Below are positions 44,920 to 54,900 of a stretch of 64,000 nucleotides of DNA, piece by piece; positions within the stretch are counted from its first letter, which is position 1, and each line of letters opens with the position of its first letter. Origin of the DNA: Candidatus Anaerostipes excrementavium (GTDB lineage Bacteria > Bacillota > Clostridia > Lachnospirales > Lachnospiraceae); contig DXEM01000031.1 in the NCBI GenBank assembly GCA_019114985.1, forward strand, positions 1 through 64,000, read 5' to 3'. A program made the translations under genes and the position numbers. The notes under the pieces were generated by a model. The model made no database searches, was not told the DNA's origin, and was given only the letters and a program-made list of their open reading frames with translations.

Positions 44920-45944
44920 ACCGTGTCTGCCATGCGATATAAAAGAGCAGAAGATTTATCCCAGCCAAGACAAGGATCTGTGATGGATTTGCCATAGATG
45001 CCGTTTCCAATGGACTGATTTCCATCCTCAATATAACTCTCGATCATAATTCCTTTAACCAGAGATTTGATTTCCGGCAGGAAGCTTCTGCTGTGAAGAA
45101 CTTCCTGGACGATTCTTGGCTGCTGATTCCATTGTTTTCCGGAGTTGGAGTGGTTGGCGTCAACAATAACAGCCGGATTCTTTAACTGGAATTTCTCATA
45201 CATATAAGCCACTCGAATCAAATCTTCATAGTGATAGTTCGGAATGTTATTCCCATGACGGTTCACGGAACCGCGAAGGATCGCGTGAGTCAGAGGATTG
45301 CCGTCCGTGTTGACTTCATAGCCGTTTGAAATAAAATCATGCGGATGCTGTCCGGCAGTGATGGAATTCATCATAACCGTCAGGTCGCCGCTGGTAGGAT
45401 TCTTCATTCCGGCTGGAATATCAAAACCGCTGACTGTCAGACGGTGCTGCTGATTCTCTACAGAACGAGCGCCTACCGCTACGTAAGATAAAATATCTTC
45501 CATATACAGCCAGTTGCCCGGATAGAGCATCTCATCTGCGGCAGGCATATGGAAAGCTTCTAAAGCGTCAATATGGAGCTTACGGACAGAACGAAGTCCT
45601 GCTGCCATATCCGGAGCTTTCTCCGGATCCGGCTGATGCACCATTCCTTTGTAACCATCCCCGGTCGTACGCGGCTTATTGGTATAGATACGAGGGATAA
45701 TCAGAAGTTTCTCTTCCAAATCCTTCTGCACTCTTGCCAAACGGCTTAAATAATCCATAACAGCATCTTCGTTGTCTGCAGAACAAGGTCCGATGATGAC
45801 GATAAATTTATCAGATTCGCCGGTAAATACTTTGCGGATTTCCTCATCTCTGTCTGCTTTTATCTTTTTTAATTCTTCACTCATTGGAAATTCTTCTCGC
45901 AATTCTTCAGGAGAAGGCATTTTTGCAATTCTGTGTGTTCCCAT
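44916..45944 (-). CDS. aroF: 3-deoxy-7-phosphoheptulonate (DAHP) synthase, class I
   Basis: First step of the shikimate pathway, joining PEP and erythrose-4-phosphate. 342 aa, of the AroFGH (class I alpha) type: IIGPCSADN near residue 50, KPRTTGDGYKGM near residue 90, NPTSGDLTVMMN near residue 180, RGSVNRHG near residue 225 and DANHSNSGKQ near residue 265 (metal His). GGAGATTGAG precedes the ATG. It is a single gene, with no chorismate mutase domain and no aro neighbours, while aroC (60568) and trp (12765) are elsewhere. The allosteric type cannot be read by eye. Confidence 0.92.
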   Translation of the reverse strand: MGTHRIAKMPSPEELREEFPMSEELKKIKADRDEEIRKVFTGESDKFIVIIGPCSADNEDAVMDYLSRLARVQKDLEEKLLIIPRIYTNKPRTTGDGYKGMVHQPDPEKAPDMAAGLRSVRKLHIDALEAFHMPAADEMLYPGNWLYMEDILSYVAVGARSVENQQHRLTVSGFDIPAGMKNPTSGDLTVMMNSITAGQHPHDFISNGYEVNTDGNPLTHAILRGSVNRHGNNIPNYHYEDLIRVAYMYEKFQLKNPAVIVDANHSNSGKQWNQQPRIVQEVLHSRSFLPEIKSLVKGIMIESYIEDGNQSIGNGIYGKSITDPCLGWDKSSALLYRMADTV

Positions 45945-46035
45945 TGTTTCTCAATCTCCTTTATCTAAACAATTCGTATTTTATAGTTTAGCAAATAATG
46001 AATCCGGTGTAAAGTAAGGAAAATGAAACATTCTC

Positions 46036-46064
46036 TTTACAAATATAGGAACATTGATTATAAT
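46036..46064 (+). promoter_or_regulatory. sigma-A promoter of the FMN riboswitch-ribU unit
   Basis: TTTACA (46036-46041), 17-nt spacer, TATAAT (46059-46064). Transcription would begin near 46071, 50 nt ahead of the riboswitch. Confidence 0.75.
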
Positions 46065-46120
46065 GGAGAAGTCAGAAAACACTTTCATTTTCTGAGAATT
46101 GAATATTGAAGCAGAGAGAT

Positions 46121-46349
46121 AATTGTTCTCCGACTTCAGGGCAGAGTGAGATATGTACATATCAATTCTCGACTGGTGGTGATGCCCCGCAGGGGATGAG
46201 TCCACGAGCTTCGGCCGATCGGGTCAGAATCCCGAACCAACAGTATAGTCTGGATGAAAGAAGTAGCAGGATGGCGCCTTTTATTTTTGTGCCATTCAGA
46301 TTTTTGTAGTGCCCTGTCGTTTTGTAAGTTGAACGAGAGGGATTTTTTT
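46121..46349 (+). promoter_or_regulatory. FMN riboswitch (RFN element) with terminator platform
   Basis: The aptamer spans about 46130-46266, with P1 as ACTTC (46133-46137) paired with GAAGT (46260-46264). RFN signatures are seen in order: AGGGCAGAGTGA, CTGGTGGT, GATGCCCCGCAGGGG, GAGTCCACGAGC, GGTCAGAATCCCGAACC, and CAGTATAGTCTGGATGAAAGAAG. Downstream come a first hairpin (46271-46277 with 46289-46295) and a terminator (CCCTGTCGTT 46312-46321 with 46332-46341, then seven T). FMN binding should terminate transcription of the riboflavin transporter gene. Confidence 0.93.
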
Positions 46350-46402
46350 GTTGGAGAGTTTTTCAGATTTTCCGGCAAAAGGAACAAGGAAAGGAGAATT
46401 TT

Positions 46403-47020
46403 ATGACAGGAGAGACGATGACAATGCAGAAAGAAAGAGGAAACATTCGAACAATTGCGGTAACAGGAATGCTGGGAGCTCTGGCAACGATTTTAATGTA
46501 TCTGGAATTCCCGATTCCAATGCTGATCCCGCCGTTTATCAAATTTGATTTTTCAGAATTACCGGCTTTGCTGGCAGCCTATGCCATGGGACCTGTGTCC
46601 GGAATCGTAGTATGTCTTATTAAGAATTTAATCAATTTGTTCCACACTCAGACCGGTGGAGTGGGAGAGCTTTCCAACTTTATTTTAGGGGTATGTTTTG
46701 TACTGCCGGCCGGATTGATCTATAAGAGAAAGAAAACACAGAAGAATGCCTTAATCGGAGCCTTTGCGGGAGCTGTTTTAATGGCTGTAGTCAGTGTGTT
46801 TTCAAACTATTTTATCGTATATCCGGTATATACCAATTTCATGCCGATGGATGCAATCTTAGGTGCATACCGCGCGATTAATTCCAATGTATCCAATTTG
46901 TGGGATGCGCTGATTTGGTTCAATATGCCATTTACATTTGTAAAAGGATTATGCAGCGTGCTGATTACGTTCTTAATCTACAAGAGAGTATCACCAATCC
47001 TAAAAGGAACCGGAAGATAA
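46403..47020 (+). CDS. ribU: riboflavin ECF transporter substrate-binding subunit
   Basis: S-component of an energy-coupling-factor importer for riboflavin. 205 aa with six hydrophobic segments. The first helix region IAVTGMLGALATILMYLEFPIP and then FIKFDFSELPALLAAYAMGP, with the KNLINLFHTQTGGVGELSNFILG loop, is the RibU pattern. The upstream FMN riboswitch confirms the substrate. It uses ECF ATPase and T subunits encoded outside this window. AAAGGAGAA precedes the ATG; ATG 46418 is an alternative. Confidence 0.93.
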   Translation: MTGETMTMQKERGNIRTIAVTGMLGALATILMYLEFPIPMLIPPFIKFDFSELPALLAAYAMGPVSGIVVCLIKNLINLFHTQTGGVGELSNFILGVCFVLPAGLIYKRKKTQKNALIGAFAGAVLMAVVSVFSNYFIVYPVYTNFMPMDAILGAYRAINSNVSNLWDALIWFNMPFTFVKGLCSVLITFLIYKRVSPILKGTGR

Positions 47021-47045
47021 AAGTTCATAATGTGGATAAGATAAA

Positions 47046-47085
47046 AAGGGGAAAGCGCTGCTGTAAAAACGCTTTCCCCTTATAA
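47046..47085. terminator. bidirectional terminator between ribU and the thioesterase
   Basis: A perfect 12-bp stem (AAGGGGAAAGCG at 47046-47057 with its complement at 47070-47081) with a 12-nt loop. On the minus strand it is followed by TTTTTATC, so it acts best on the thioesterase transcript and also halts ribU. Confidence 0.85.
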
Positions 47086-47087
47086 AA

Positions 47088-47477
47088 TTAATCAAATTTG
47101 TGTTCTGCTTTTTCCATAAAAGGTTCCGCTGCGACGATAAAACGTTCGTGAGTTCCGATGCCTACACGGCCTTTCGCATCTTTTACTTCTACATGGATCT
47201 CCAGTCGTTTGCGGTCGATCTCTGTCAGTGTGCAGTGACATTCAATGGTTCCGCCAACAGGTGTTGCGGAAACGTGGGCAATGTTTAAATTCGTACCGAC
47301 ACTTGTCATGCCCTCATCCAATTTTCCTTCCAGAAGTTTGACTGCGGCTTTTTCTACTAAAGTAACCATAGCAGGAGTTGCATAGACTGGAAGGCTTCCG
47401 CTGCCCCATGCCTTCGCGGTATTCTCCGGTACTACCTTTTCGGACAGTGTGATTTCGTCTCCAACATGAATATTCAT
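47088..47477 (-). CDS. thioesterase family protein, FlK-like hotdog fold
   Basis: A 129-aa single hotdog domain. PVYATPAMVTLVEKAA near residue 29 and SVGTNLNIAHVSATPVGG near residue 60, then GIGTHERFIV near residue 108, match the FlK-like (fluoroacetyl-CoA thioesterase-like) group, with Thr/Glu/His at the expected places. Such proteins in gut Clostridia have unknown acyl-CoA substrates. ATG 47477 is preceded by AGGAGGA; the frame runs open upstream to 47651 without a ribosome site. Divergent from the histidine phosphatase. Confidence 0.85.
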   Translation of the reverse strand: MNIHVGDEITLSEKVVPENTAKAWGSGSLPVYATPAMVTLVEKAAVKLLEGKLDEGMTSVGTNLNIAHVSATPVGGTIECHCTLTEIDRKRLEIHVEVKDAKGRVGIGTHERFIVAAEPFMEKAEHKFD

Positions 47478-47614
47478 AAGAATCCTCCTATATTTTTCTT
47501 TGATTTCTATAATCAAAGTATAGCAAAGTTTCGAAAAAATGCTATAGTTTTCGATGCAAAACATTAAGAATTTATAAAAAAGGAATTGATATGACGCAAT
47601 GAGCAGAAAAGTTA

Positions 47615-47623
47615 TGCTATAAT
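47615..47623 (+). promoter_or_regulatory. extended -10 promoter of the phosphatase-DUF1700-M20 genes
   Basis: TGCTATAAT (47615-47623) lies 46 nt upstream of the GTG start. No consensus -35 is visible at the right spacing. Confidence 0.55.
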
Positions 47624-47669
47624 GTGCGGTAGATAGGGAAACAGCCAGCATTTTGGAAGGAGGAAAAAC

Positions 47670-48287
47670 GTGAGATTATACCTGATCCGTCATGGAGAAA
47701 CTGATTGGAATAAAGTACGCAGGATTCAAGGCAGTTCGGATATCAGCTTAAATGAATTTGGAAGAGAACTGGCAAGATTGACAAGAGATGGATTAAAAAA
47801 AATCCCGTTTGACATTGCTTTTACCAGCCCCCTTGACAGAGCGGTGGAAACAGGGAAAATTATCTTAGAAGGAAGAAATATTCCTTTGCATAAGGATCAG
47901 CGGCTTGCGGAAGCGGATTTTGGCGAGTATGAAGGAATTTTGGAAGAAGAATTGGAAAAGAAGGAAGACTGCTTTTTGGATTTTTTCAATCGGCCGGAAG
48001 CATTTCAAAAAAAAGCCGGAGCAGAAGATCATAACGATGTAATAGAAAGAGCAGCGGATTTCTTGATGAATGTAGTTTTGCCTGGGGAGAAAAACTATGA
48101 GCATATGGCGGTGTTTTCTCACGGAGCGCTGATTCATGGAATGCTGACCAAGATATATCAAAGAGAAGTGAAAGATTTTTGGCATCCGCCGAGACAGGAA
48201 AACTGCGGAGTATCGGTTGTGGAGATAACCGATGGAACATGCAGGGTCTTGGAGGAGTCTACAATTTTTTATTCTTTAAAGAAGTAA
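47670..48287 (+). CDS. histidine phosphatase family protein
   Basis: 205 aa. The phosphoglycerate-mutase-like catalytic motif LIRHGETDWN is at residues 5-14, with RIQGSSDISLNEFGR after it. FTSPLDRAVETGKII near residue 50 and the second catalytic His in VFSHGALIHGM near residue 150 complete the site. It could be an alpha-ribazole phosphatase or a broad-specificity phosphatase, and no cobalamin genes lie nearby. It uses GTG 47670 with GGAAGGAGG upstream. Confidence 0.87.
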   Translation: MRLYLIRHGETDWNKVRRIQGSSDISLNEFGRELARLTRDGLKKIPFDIAFTSPLDRAVETGKIILEGRNIPLHKDQRLAEADFGEYEGILEEELEKKEDCFLDFFNRPEAFQKKAGAEDHNDVIERAADFLMNVVLPGEKNYEHMAVFSHGALIHGMLTKIYQREVKDFWHPPRQENCGVSVVEITDGTCRVLEESTIFYSLKK

Positions 48288-48317
48288 GACAGAAGATTGC
48301 TGATAGAAGGAGGAAAA

Positions 48318-48761
48318 ATGACAAAAAAAGAATTTATCCGAGAGCTGAGAGAGGCTTTAGATGGCATAGTTCCCTCGTCGATCGTGGAAGAAAATGCAGC
48401 ATATTACGAAGGATATTTTGAGTCTCAAAAAGATTTGGGAAAGACAGAGAAAGAGATTTGTGAAGAATTAGGGAATCCCAGACTGATTGCAAAATCGATT
48501 GCGGAAGCCAGAGGCGGAGAAGGTTATGGAGCATATCAGGAGATGGATGAGGAGATTGATCGGAAAGAGACGGACGGACCGAAAGTGAAAGCAAGGGTTT
48601 ATGATTTGAATTCTTGGAAGGTCAAACTTGGATGTTTCCTTTCAATTTTGGTAATGATTTTGATTTTTGTCATCATATTTCATGTATTTGCTGCTTTAAG
48701 TCCGTTTATCCTTGCTGCTCTCGTGATCTATTTTATTTTCCGGCTAATCAGAAAGTCATGA
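48318..48761 (+). CDS. DUF1700 (HAAS-type) membrane protein
   Basis: 147 aa. TKKEFIRELREALDGIVPSSIVEENAAYYEGYFES and ICEELGNPRLIAKSI form the helical DUF1700/HAAS N-terminal domain. A C-terminal hydrophobic stretch (about residues 105-142) gives one or two TM helices. Such proteins are usually partnered with a PadR-like regulator in Bacillota, but none is next to it here. ATG 48318 has AAGGAGG. It lies between the phosphatase and M20 genes in the same direction. Confidence 0.82.
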   Translation: MTKKEFIRELREALDGIVPSSIVEENAAYYEGYFESQKDLGKTEKEICEELGNPRLIAKSIAEARGGEGYGAYQEMDEEIDRKETDGPKVKARVYDLNSWKVKLGCFLSILVMILIFVIIFHVFAALSPFILAALVIYFIFRLIRKS

Positions 48762-48782
48762 GAAAGGTGAGGATTGAGTGAT

Positions 48783-49916
48783 ATGGATATTAGGAAAGAA
48801 GCAGAACAAATAGAGGAAGAGGTCATTCAATTTCGGCGGGATCTGCATCAATATCCGGAGCTTTCCGGCCACGAAGTAATGACGACAGAATATATCAGGG
48901 AACATTTGGAAAAATGGGAAATTTCTTATCGTTTGCTGGAGCCGACCGGTGTTATCGGAGTGATCGGAAGCGGACGAAAAACAATCGCGCTGCGGGCAGA
49001 TATCGATGCTCTGAAAATACGGGAGGAGACGGATCTTCCATTTCAGTCTCAGAATACAGAATGTATGCATGCCTGCGCCCATGATGGGCATACGGCGATT
49101 CTTTTAGCCGCCGCAAAAATATTAAAAGAGCATGAAAAGGAACTGGATCGCCGCATTATGCTGGTGTTTCAGCCGGCGGAAGAGACTGCGCAAGGTGCAG
49201 CAGATGTAATAGGAACCGGAATTTTAGATCAGTCAGACAGGATATTCGGACTGCATATATTTTCCGGGATTGAGAAAGGAAAGATTTCTTTGGAAGCAGG
49301 TCCAAGGATGGCATCTACCAATTGGTTTTCCATTCGTATTGCGGGAAAATCAGGACATGCGGGAAAACCCCACGAATGTGTAGATGCAGGAATAGCGGCA
49401 GCAGCTTTGGTCATGAACCTCCAGACGCTTATCAGCCGAAACATCGATCCGCTGGATGATGCAGTGCTGACAATCGGCAGACTGGAAGCAGGAACAGCCA
49501 GGAATGTTATAGCAGGCGAGGCGGTTTTGGAGGGAACGGTTCGGACTTTTTCCAAGGAAGTGGAGGAACAGATTCGTGAGAGAATGGAAGAAATGGTGGA
49601 GGCGACAGCCTCGATGTATCGGGTAGAAACATCTTTGGATTTTCAGCAGGCCAGCCACCCGGCATTGAAAAACGATCAGACGGCGGTGGCGGAAGCAATG
49701 AGAAAGGCCGGAGAAGTGTTCAAGGAAAAAGATTTCATTCATGTTCCGCCGATGATGCTGGGGGAAGATTTCGCCAATTATCTGGGAGAATTGACAGGGT
49801 GTTTTGCTTTTATCGGCGGAGGAGGAAAATATCCGAATCATCACAGCTGTTTTGATTTTGATGAAGATGTCCTGGTTCAGGGAGTCAAACTGATGTTGGT
49901 GTTCGGACTGTCCTAA
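48783..49916 (+). CDS. M20 family amidohydrolase (N-acyl amino acid / hippurate hydrolase-like)
   Basis: 377-aa zinc-dependent exopeptidase-fold enzyme. RRDLHQYPELSGHE near residue 17, LRADIDALKI near residue 70, ACAHDGHTAILLAAAKIL near residue 97 (metal Cys/His), QPAEE near residue 130 (catalytic Glu), an inserted dimerisation domain and GEDFANYL near residue 320 all fit M20D. It probably removes acyl groups from amino acids; the substrate is unknown. ATG 48783 has AAGGTGAGG at suitable spacing, while the in-frame TTG 48774 is adjacent to it. Confidence 0.88.
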   Translation: MDIRKEAEQIEEEVIQFRRDLHQYPELSGHEVMTTEYIREHLEKWEISYRLLEPTGVIGVIGSGRKTIALRADIDALKIREETDLPFQSQNTECMHACAHDGHTAILLAAAKILKEHEKELDRRIMLVFQPAEETAQGAADVIGTGILDQSDRIFGLHIFSGIEKGKISLEAGPRMASTNWFSIRIAGKSGHAGKPHECVDAGIAAAALVMNLQTLISRNIDPLDDAVLTIGRLEAGTARNVIAGEAVLEGTVRTFSKEVEEQIRERMEEMVEATASMYRVETSLDFQQASHPALKNDQTAVAEAMRKAGEVFKEKDFIHVPPMMLGEDFANYLGELTGCFAFIGGGGKYPNHHSCFDFDEDVLVQGVKLMLVFGLS

Positions 49917-49939
49917 AAGAGAAACAACAGAAGAATAAG

Positions 49940-49968
49940 TTGTGACAAAACAAAACATATGATATAAT
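49940..49968 (+). promoter_or_regulatory. sigma-A promoter of thrC
   Basis: TTGTGA (49940-49945), 17-nt spacer, TATAAT (49963-49968), with TGA also giving an extended -10. It lies 45 nt before the thrC start. Confidence 0.75.
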
Positions 49969-50013
49969 CAGAAACCAACAGGAACCGAGAATGAAAAGAA
50001 AAGGTAGGGAAAT

Positions 50014-51501
50014 ATGGATTTAGTATATCGCAGTACAAGAAATGGAGAGGAAACAGCCTCTGCATCAGAAGCAATTTTAAAAGGACTTACCAGCGACGGA
50101 GGACTTTTTGTGCCGGATACCATTCCAAAACTTGGAATTGAACTTGGCAAACTTGCCGATATGTCTTATCAGGAGATTGCTTATGCAGTCATGAAAGAAT
50201 TTTTGACAGACTTTACGGAAGAAGAATTAAAAGACTGTATTAAGAATGCTTATGATGATAAATTTGACACAGAAGAGATCGCACCGATGGTAAAGGCAGG
50301 AGATGCCTATTATTTAGAATTGTTCCATGGAGCAACGATCGCGTTTAAGGATATGGCACTTTCGATTCTCCCATATCTGCTTGTAACGGCAGCAAAGAAG
50401 AATCATGTGGAGAATGAGATTGTGATCTTGACAGCGACTTCCGGAGATACAGGGAAAGCTGCTCTGGCAGGATTTGCGGATGTACCGGGAACAAAGATCA
50501 TTGTATTTTATCCAAAGTCCGGCGTAAGTCCGATCCAGGAACGTCAGATGATTACACAGGAAGGCGAGAACACCTATGTCATTGGAATTCGTGGAAATTT
50601 TGATGATGCCCAGACCGGTGTGAAGAAGATGTTCGCCAACGAAGAGTTAGGAAGTAAGATGCAGGAGGCGGGTTATCAGTTTTCTTCTGCGAACTCCATT
50701 AATATCGGACGTCTGGTTCCTCAGATCGTTTATTATGTGAAAGCATATGGAGATTTGCTGAAAAATGGGGCCTTAAAAGAGGGAGAACCGATGAATGTAG
50801 TTGTGCCGACCGGCAACTTCGGTAATATTCTGGCATCTTTCTATGCAAAACAGATGGGAATTCCGATTGGAAAGTTCATCTGCGCATCCAATCAGAATAA
50901 AGTGTTATTTGATTTCTTCCAGACCGGTTCTTATGACAGGAGAAGAGAATTTTATGTAACCTCATCTCCATCCATGGATATTCTGATTTCCAGCAATCTG
51001 GAACGATTGATTTATCGTATTGCCGGAAATGATCCGAAGCAGTGTGCGGCATTTATGCAGGCGTTGACGACGGAAGGTGCTTATACGATTTCCGAAGAGA
51101 TGAAGGATCAGTTATCCGAGTTTTATGGAGGGTATGCAACGGAAGAGGAGACTGCAGAGAAGATCAAAGATGTCTATGAGAAAGAACATTATGTGATCGA
51201 TACCCATACGGCAGTTGCTGCAGCGGTGTATGATCAGTATGTAGAGGAGACCGGAGATAAGACTCCGGCGGTAATTGCTTCTACAGCAAGTCCGTACAAG
51301 TTCGCAAGAAGCGTTATGGAAGCAGTGGGCTCAGAACAGGAAGATGCGTCAGACTTTGAACTGGTGGATGAGCTCCATGAGATCTCAGGGACAGAGATTC
51401 CGAAAGCGGTGGAAGATATTCGTACAGCTGCAATTCTCCACGATACAGTTTGCGAAGTAGATGAGATGGAGCCGGAAGTAAAGAAAATTTTGGGAATTTA
51501 A
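50014..51501 (+). CDS. thrC: threonine synthase
   Basis: PLP enzyme converting O-phosphohomoserine to threonine. At 495 aa it is the longer fungal/E. coli-like type. YRSTRNGEETASASEAILKGLTSDGGLFVP is the N-terminus, the Schiff-base lysine is in FHGATIAFKDMALS near residue 115, TATSGDTGKAAL near residue 150 binds phosphate, and VVPTGNFGNILA near residue 272 is the glycine/asparagine loop. AAAGGTAGGG precedes the ATG. It is monocistronic with its own promoter and terminator. Confidence 0.95.
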   Translation: MDLVYRSTRNGEETASASEAILKGLTSDGGLFVPDTIPKLGIELGKLADMSYQEIAYAVMKEFLTDFTEEELKDCIKNAYDDKFDTEEIAPMVKAGDAYYLELFHGATIAFKDMALSILPYLLVTAAKKNHVENEIVILTATSGDTGKAALAGFADVPGTKIIVFYPKSGVSPIQERQMITQEGENTYVIGIRGNFDDAQTGVKKMFANEELGSKMQEAGYQFSSANSINIGRLVPQIVYYVKAYGDLLKNGALKEGEPMNVVVPTGNFGNILASFYAKQMGIPIGKFICASNQNKVLFDFFQTGSYDRRREFYVTSSPSMDILISSNLERLIYRIAGNDPKQCAAFMQALTTEGAYTISEEMKDQLSEFYGGYATEEETAEKIKDVYEKEHYVIDTHTAVAAAVYDQYVEETGDKTPAVIASTASPYKFARSVMEAVGSEQEDASDFELVDELHEISGTEIPKAVEDIRTAAILHDTVCEVDEMEPEVKKILGI

Positions 51502-51515
51502 ATATACAGAGAATA

Positions 51516-51560
51516 GAAAAAGAAAAGCAATTCATAAAAATGGGTTGCTTTTTTTCTTTT
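51516..51560 (+). terminator. terminator after thrC
   Basis: AAAAGCAA (51523-51530) pairs with TTGCTTTT (51545-51552), with an A-rich left flank and T-rich right flank that extend the stem. A 14-nt loop and T-run follow. Confidence 0.8.
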
Positions 51561-51934
51561 ATAGTGATACATTAATATACAAAGATAGAGATGGAAATAA
51601 TTTACAAATCTAAGCAGGGTTCTGGAATTCCAATCTGACCGATTCTGTGTCTGGAGCCATAGAATGCCTGCGTGATTCCAGTCGATGATGATTCCAGGAG
51701 ATGAGACAATTGAATAAGACCATTTTCCGGTACGTTCGAGAAGACATATCCCGCCATGATCTGAGATTTCAGGGAGCGAACTATGGATATGATAATGAGA
51801 CTTCTGCATGGTCATGGAAGTGAGTGCAGCCTGTCATAAGAATGAGGGGAGCCAAGCAAGGGGCTATGAGGTGATTTTGCCTGCCGGAAGATGTGGGAAG
51901 GCTCATAATACAGCAAGATTAAAGGAGTAGAGGA
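51561..51934 (+). other. 374-nt unexplained intergenic leader
   Basis: No convincing gene lies here. GCAGG-TTCT (51614-51623) can pair with AGAA-CCTGC (51661-51671) around a small internal loop. GAGCC and GGGGCT (51849-51864) form another possible hairpin. TGGAAT and two ATTCCA copies could also pair. No ribosome site precedes the minus-strand open frame. It may be a long structured 5' leader of the surface-protein gene or the decayed remains of older sequence. I match it to no riboswitch I know. Confidence 0.5.
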
Positions 51935-54900
51935 ATGAAAGTAAGGAATTGGAAGGCAGTATGGAAGCCATTTTGTATTGCTGCTGTTTTTTTCGCTGCG
52001 CTCTTGTTTCCGAGACAGACAGCTGCCCAGATTCATTCGGGAGATGCGAAGAAGATCGACGCCAGCTGGGAAGGTGATGGGCGGAGTTTTTCTTCTTTTG
52101 ATGATTCGAAGGCATTGAAGGCTGATGCAAGCTATGGCTTTAAATTAAAAACCACAGATCAGACGAAGACAGTTGTCGTTCAGGGAAAGAAGACCAGCCA
52201 GCTGCCGGATTTGGAACTTCCGGCAATGCTGGAGAAATTCACCTGGTTTAAGACCGAGGAGAATGAAGAAGGGAAAATCAAGATCAAGAAGACCAATATG
52301 GAGATCTATCAATGTGAGCCGGATGGGAGCAATGGACGCTGGGAGATGGTAGACTTGCTGCTGACTGTGACAAAGATTGAAAAATATCAAGAAAGAGATG
52401 GCTATATTGCAATTGGAACGGATATATGCGACTGTGCCTATGTAGGGATTGAAGAGATGACCTTGAAAAGTCAGTTTTATAAAGCGGGAACCAATACACC
52501 GATTACACTGAAAAGCAATATGACATTACGTGATATTGATGCCAGGCAGTATATCGGAGTGAAGGCTGACAGTGTAAAAGGACAATATGTATCAAGGAAT
52601 ACAAAATTAAGTTATGCACAGGAGAACGGATTTCATATATATTACGCGCCGTATGATGACAATTATACGAGTGAGGATTTCACCTGCGCAGGATTTATTT
52701 TCGAGTCGGATAACTTTGAGTATGTTTTTGGAAAGGTGCGGGAGACAGGGCCTACAAAAGAAGATCAGTACGTTGGATCCGGACAGAATATGGTTCGTTT
52801 TGATTCCGTAGATCCTCAAAAATATGTTTCCAAAGAGAGTGGAGAGCGCGGCAAAAGCCGTCATGCAGAAAGTTTATCCGAAGGATGGACATATGAGGTA
52901 GAACAGCCGATTGCAGCTCAGATACCGTCGGCTCATTATTATGAACAATTCGCTTTTCGGGATCAGATCGAGGAATGTCTTACGATTGAGGATGTTAAAG
53001 TATATGGAGATGACAAAGATGTGACCGGAGAATTCAAAGTAACAAAAGAAAAAAATCTTGTCACGGCAGTCTTAAAGAATCCGAAAGATCCGGCATTTTA
53101 TCAGCGGGGTGTTTATCGCCTGGAAATCAAGGTTCGAATGAACATACCTGAGAATGCGACAAAAGAACAGCTGGATGGACTGAGACAAAAGTGGAAAGCC
53201 CACGGACATTATAACACCTCTGAGACCACGATTACGATTGATAATCAGGCGGAGACGACAGTAGATGAGAAAACAGCGCCGACGGACAAAGTAAAAGTGA
53301 TTGTAGATCTGCCGGAAGTATCGTCAGGAGTACCGGGATTAAATATCACTAAGACGGCGGATCAATATGAACATCAGGCGAAAGATCGAGTTCGTTATAC
53401 GGTAAAAGTACAGAATAAAAATGAGAATGCAAAGACAGCATATTTTACAGTTCAGGATATTTCTCTTCCGGATCGCCTTACATTGGATCCGAATTCTGTT
53501 CAGATCACAGGAATTGAAAAAAATAATTATACGTTGAATTTTACAAAGAACGGATGGATTCTCAAGTCAAAAGGAGATTATGAACTGCCGCAGGATAAGA
53601 CGATTGTCATTACTTATGAAGCAAAAGCAGAGATCAGAGCCAATGGAACATTAACGGACAACCTTGCACAGGCATGGGCCGCCGGAGTTCCGGAAAAAGA
53701 AGATCGGTGTCAGGTATATGTGAATTCTCCGAAGCTTTGCATGACGAAGGAGGCGCTGCAGAAAGAGTACAAAAAAGGAGATCGGATCTTCTATCGGGCT
53801 GTTCTGGAAAACATCAATCAAGGAACTTTTATGAATGATGTGATTTTGACAGATGAGATTCAAACAGATGGAGTTTCGATTATACCGGGAACGATGGCAA
53901 TTTTGGCAGATGGAAAGGACATCACAGAAAAATGTCAGATTTCCTATGGAGAAGATGGGAAAAGTTTTCGGGTTGCTACTGGATACAGTCTGAAAAAGGG
54001 AGATGTTTTGGCGATGTCAGATGTGGGAATGCAAAAAGAAATATACCAAAAGATTTCTTTTGCAGATGAGATTGCCATTAGTTATCAGGCTTTGGTAGAA
54101 AGCGATGATCTGGATGGAAAAGAGATATCTAATATGATTAAAGCGCCCGTTACAAAGAATATTTGTGGAGAAATCATTCGGGAAGATGAGGAAATTCCGT
54201 CTGGAGGAGCTCAGGCCGGAGAGATGGTCAAGATGAAAACTCCAAAGCTCAAAATTGAGAAACAGTCAGATCGTTCAGCATATGGCGTAGGAGGAATCGG
54301 TATTTATATGTTAAAAGTTACGCAGCAAAGAGAAGGAGTGACAGCGCGTAATGTGATAATTTCAGATGCCTTCGATCGGGAAGGGATGAAGATTTCCGAG
54401 GTCAGTGTTCTTTTCAACGGAAAGGATATTACAGATCAATGTAAAATCCAGACAGGCGAGACATCTTTTCGTATTGAAACTGGAAAAAATTTGAAAGAAG
54501 ATGATGAAATACAGGTAAAATATCAGGTATTGTTCCAGGAGATGGTGGAAGGCAATATCCAAAATACTGCAGTAGCAGAAAGTGAGAATGGAGGAAAAGA
54601 TCAGGATATGAATATTGTAATTGTGCGTCCGGCAGTATTAAAGATAAAGAAGACCTCAGACCATAATTCCTACAAAGTAGGAGAAACAGGAATTTATCAG
54701 CTCACGGTAACTCAGGAAACGGAGGGAGCAACGGCTCGACAGGTGGTTATTGAGGATATATTTGAAAAAGAAGGGATGGAGATACAAGATTTTTGTGTGA
54801 AGTATAATGAAGAGGATATTACCAAACAGTGTGAAATTACAACAACGGCCGGGGGAAACCGTTTTCAGATTAAAACAATGAAAGATCTTGGGAAAAAGGA

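Noticed and set aside
46106-46309. Plus-strand open frame of 67 codons
   Set aside because: It lies wholly over the FMN riboswitch and has no ribosome site.
51498-51815. Minus-strand open frame of 105 codons in the thrC-surface gene gap
   Set aside because: No ribosome site before its ATG, it runs through the thrC terminator, and its Tyr/Phe-rich end is a translation of the A/T tract.
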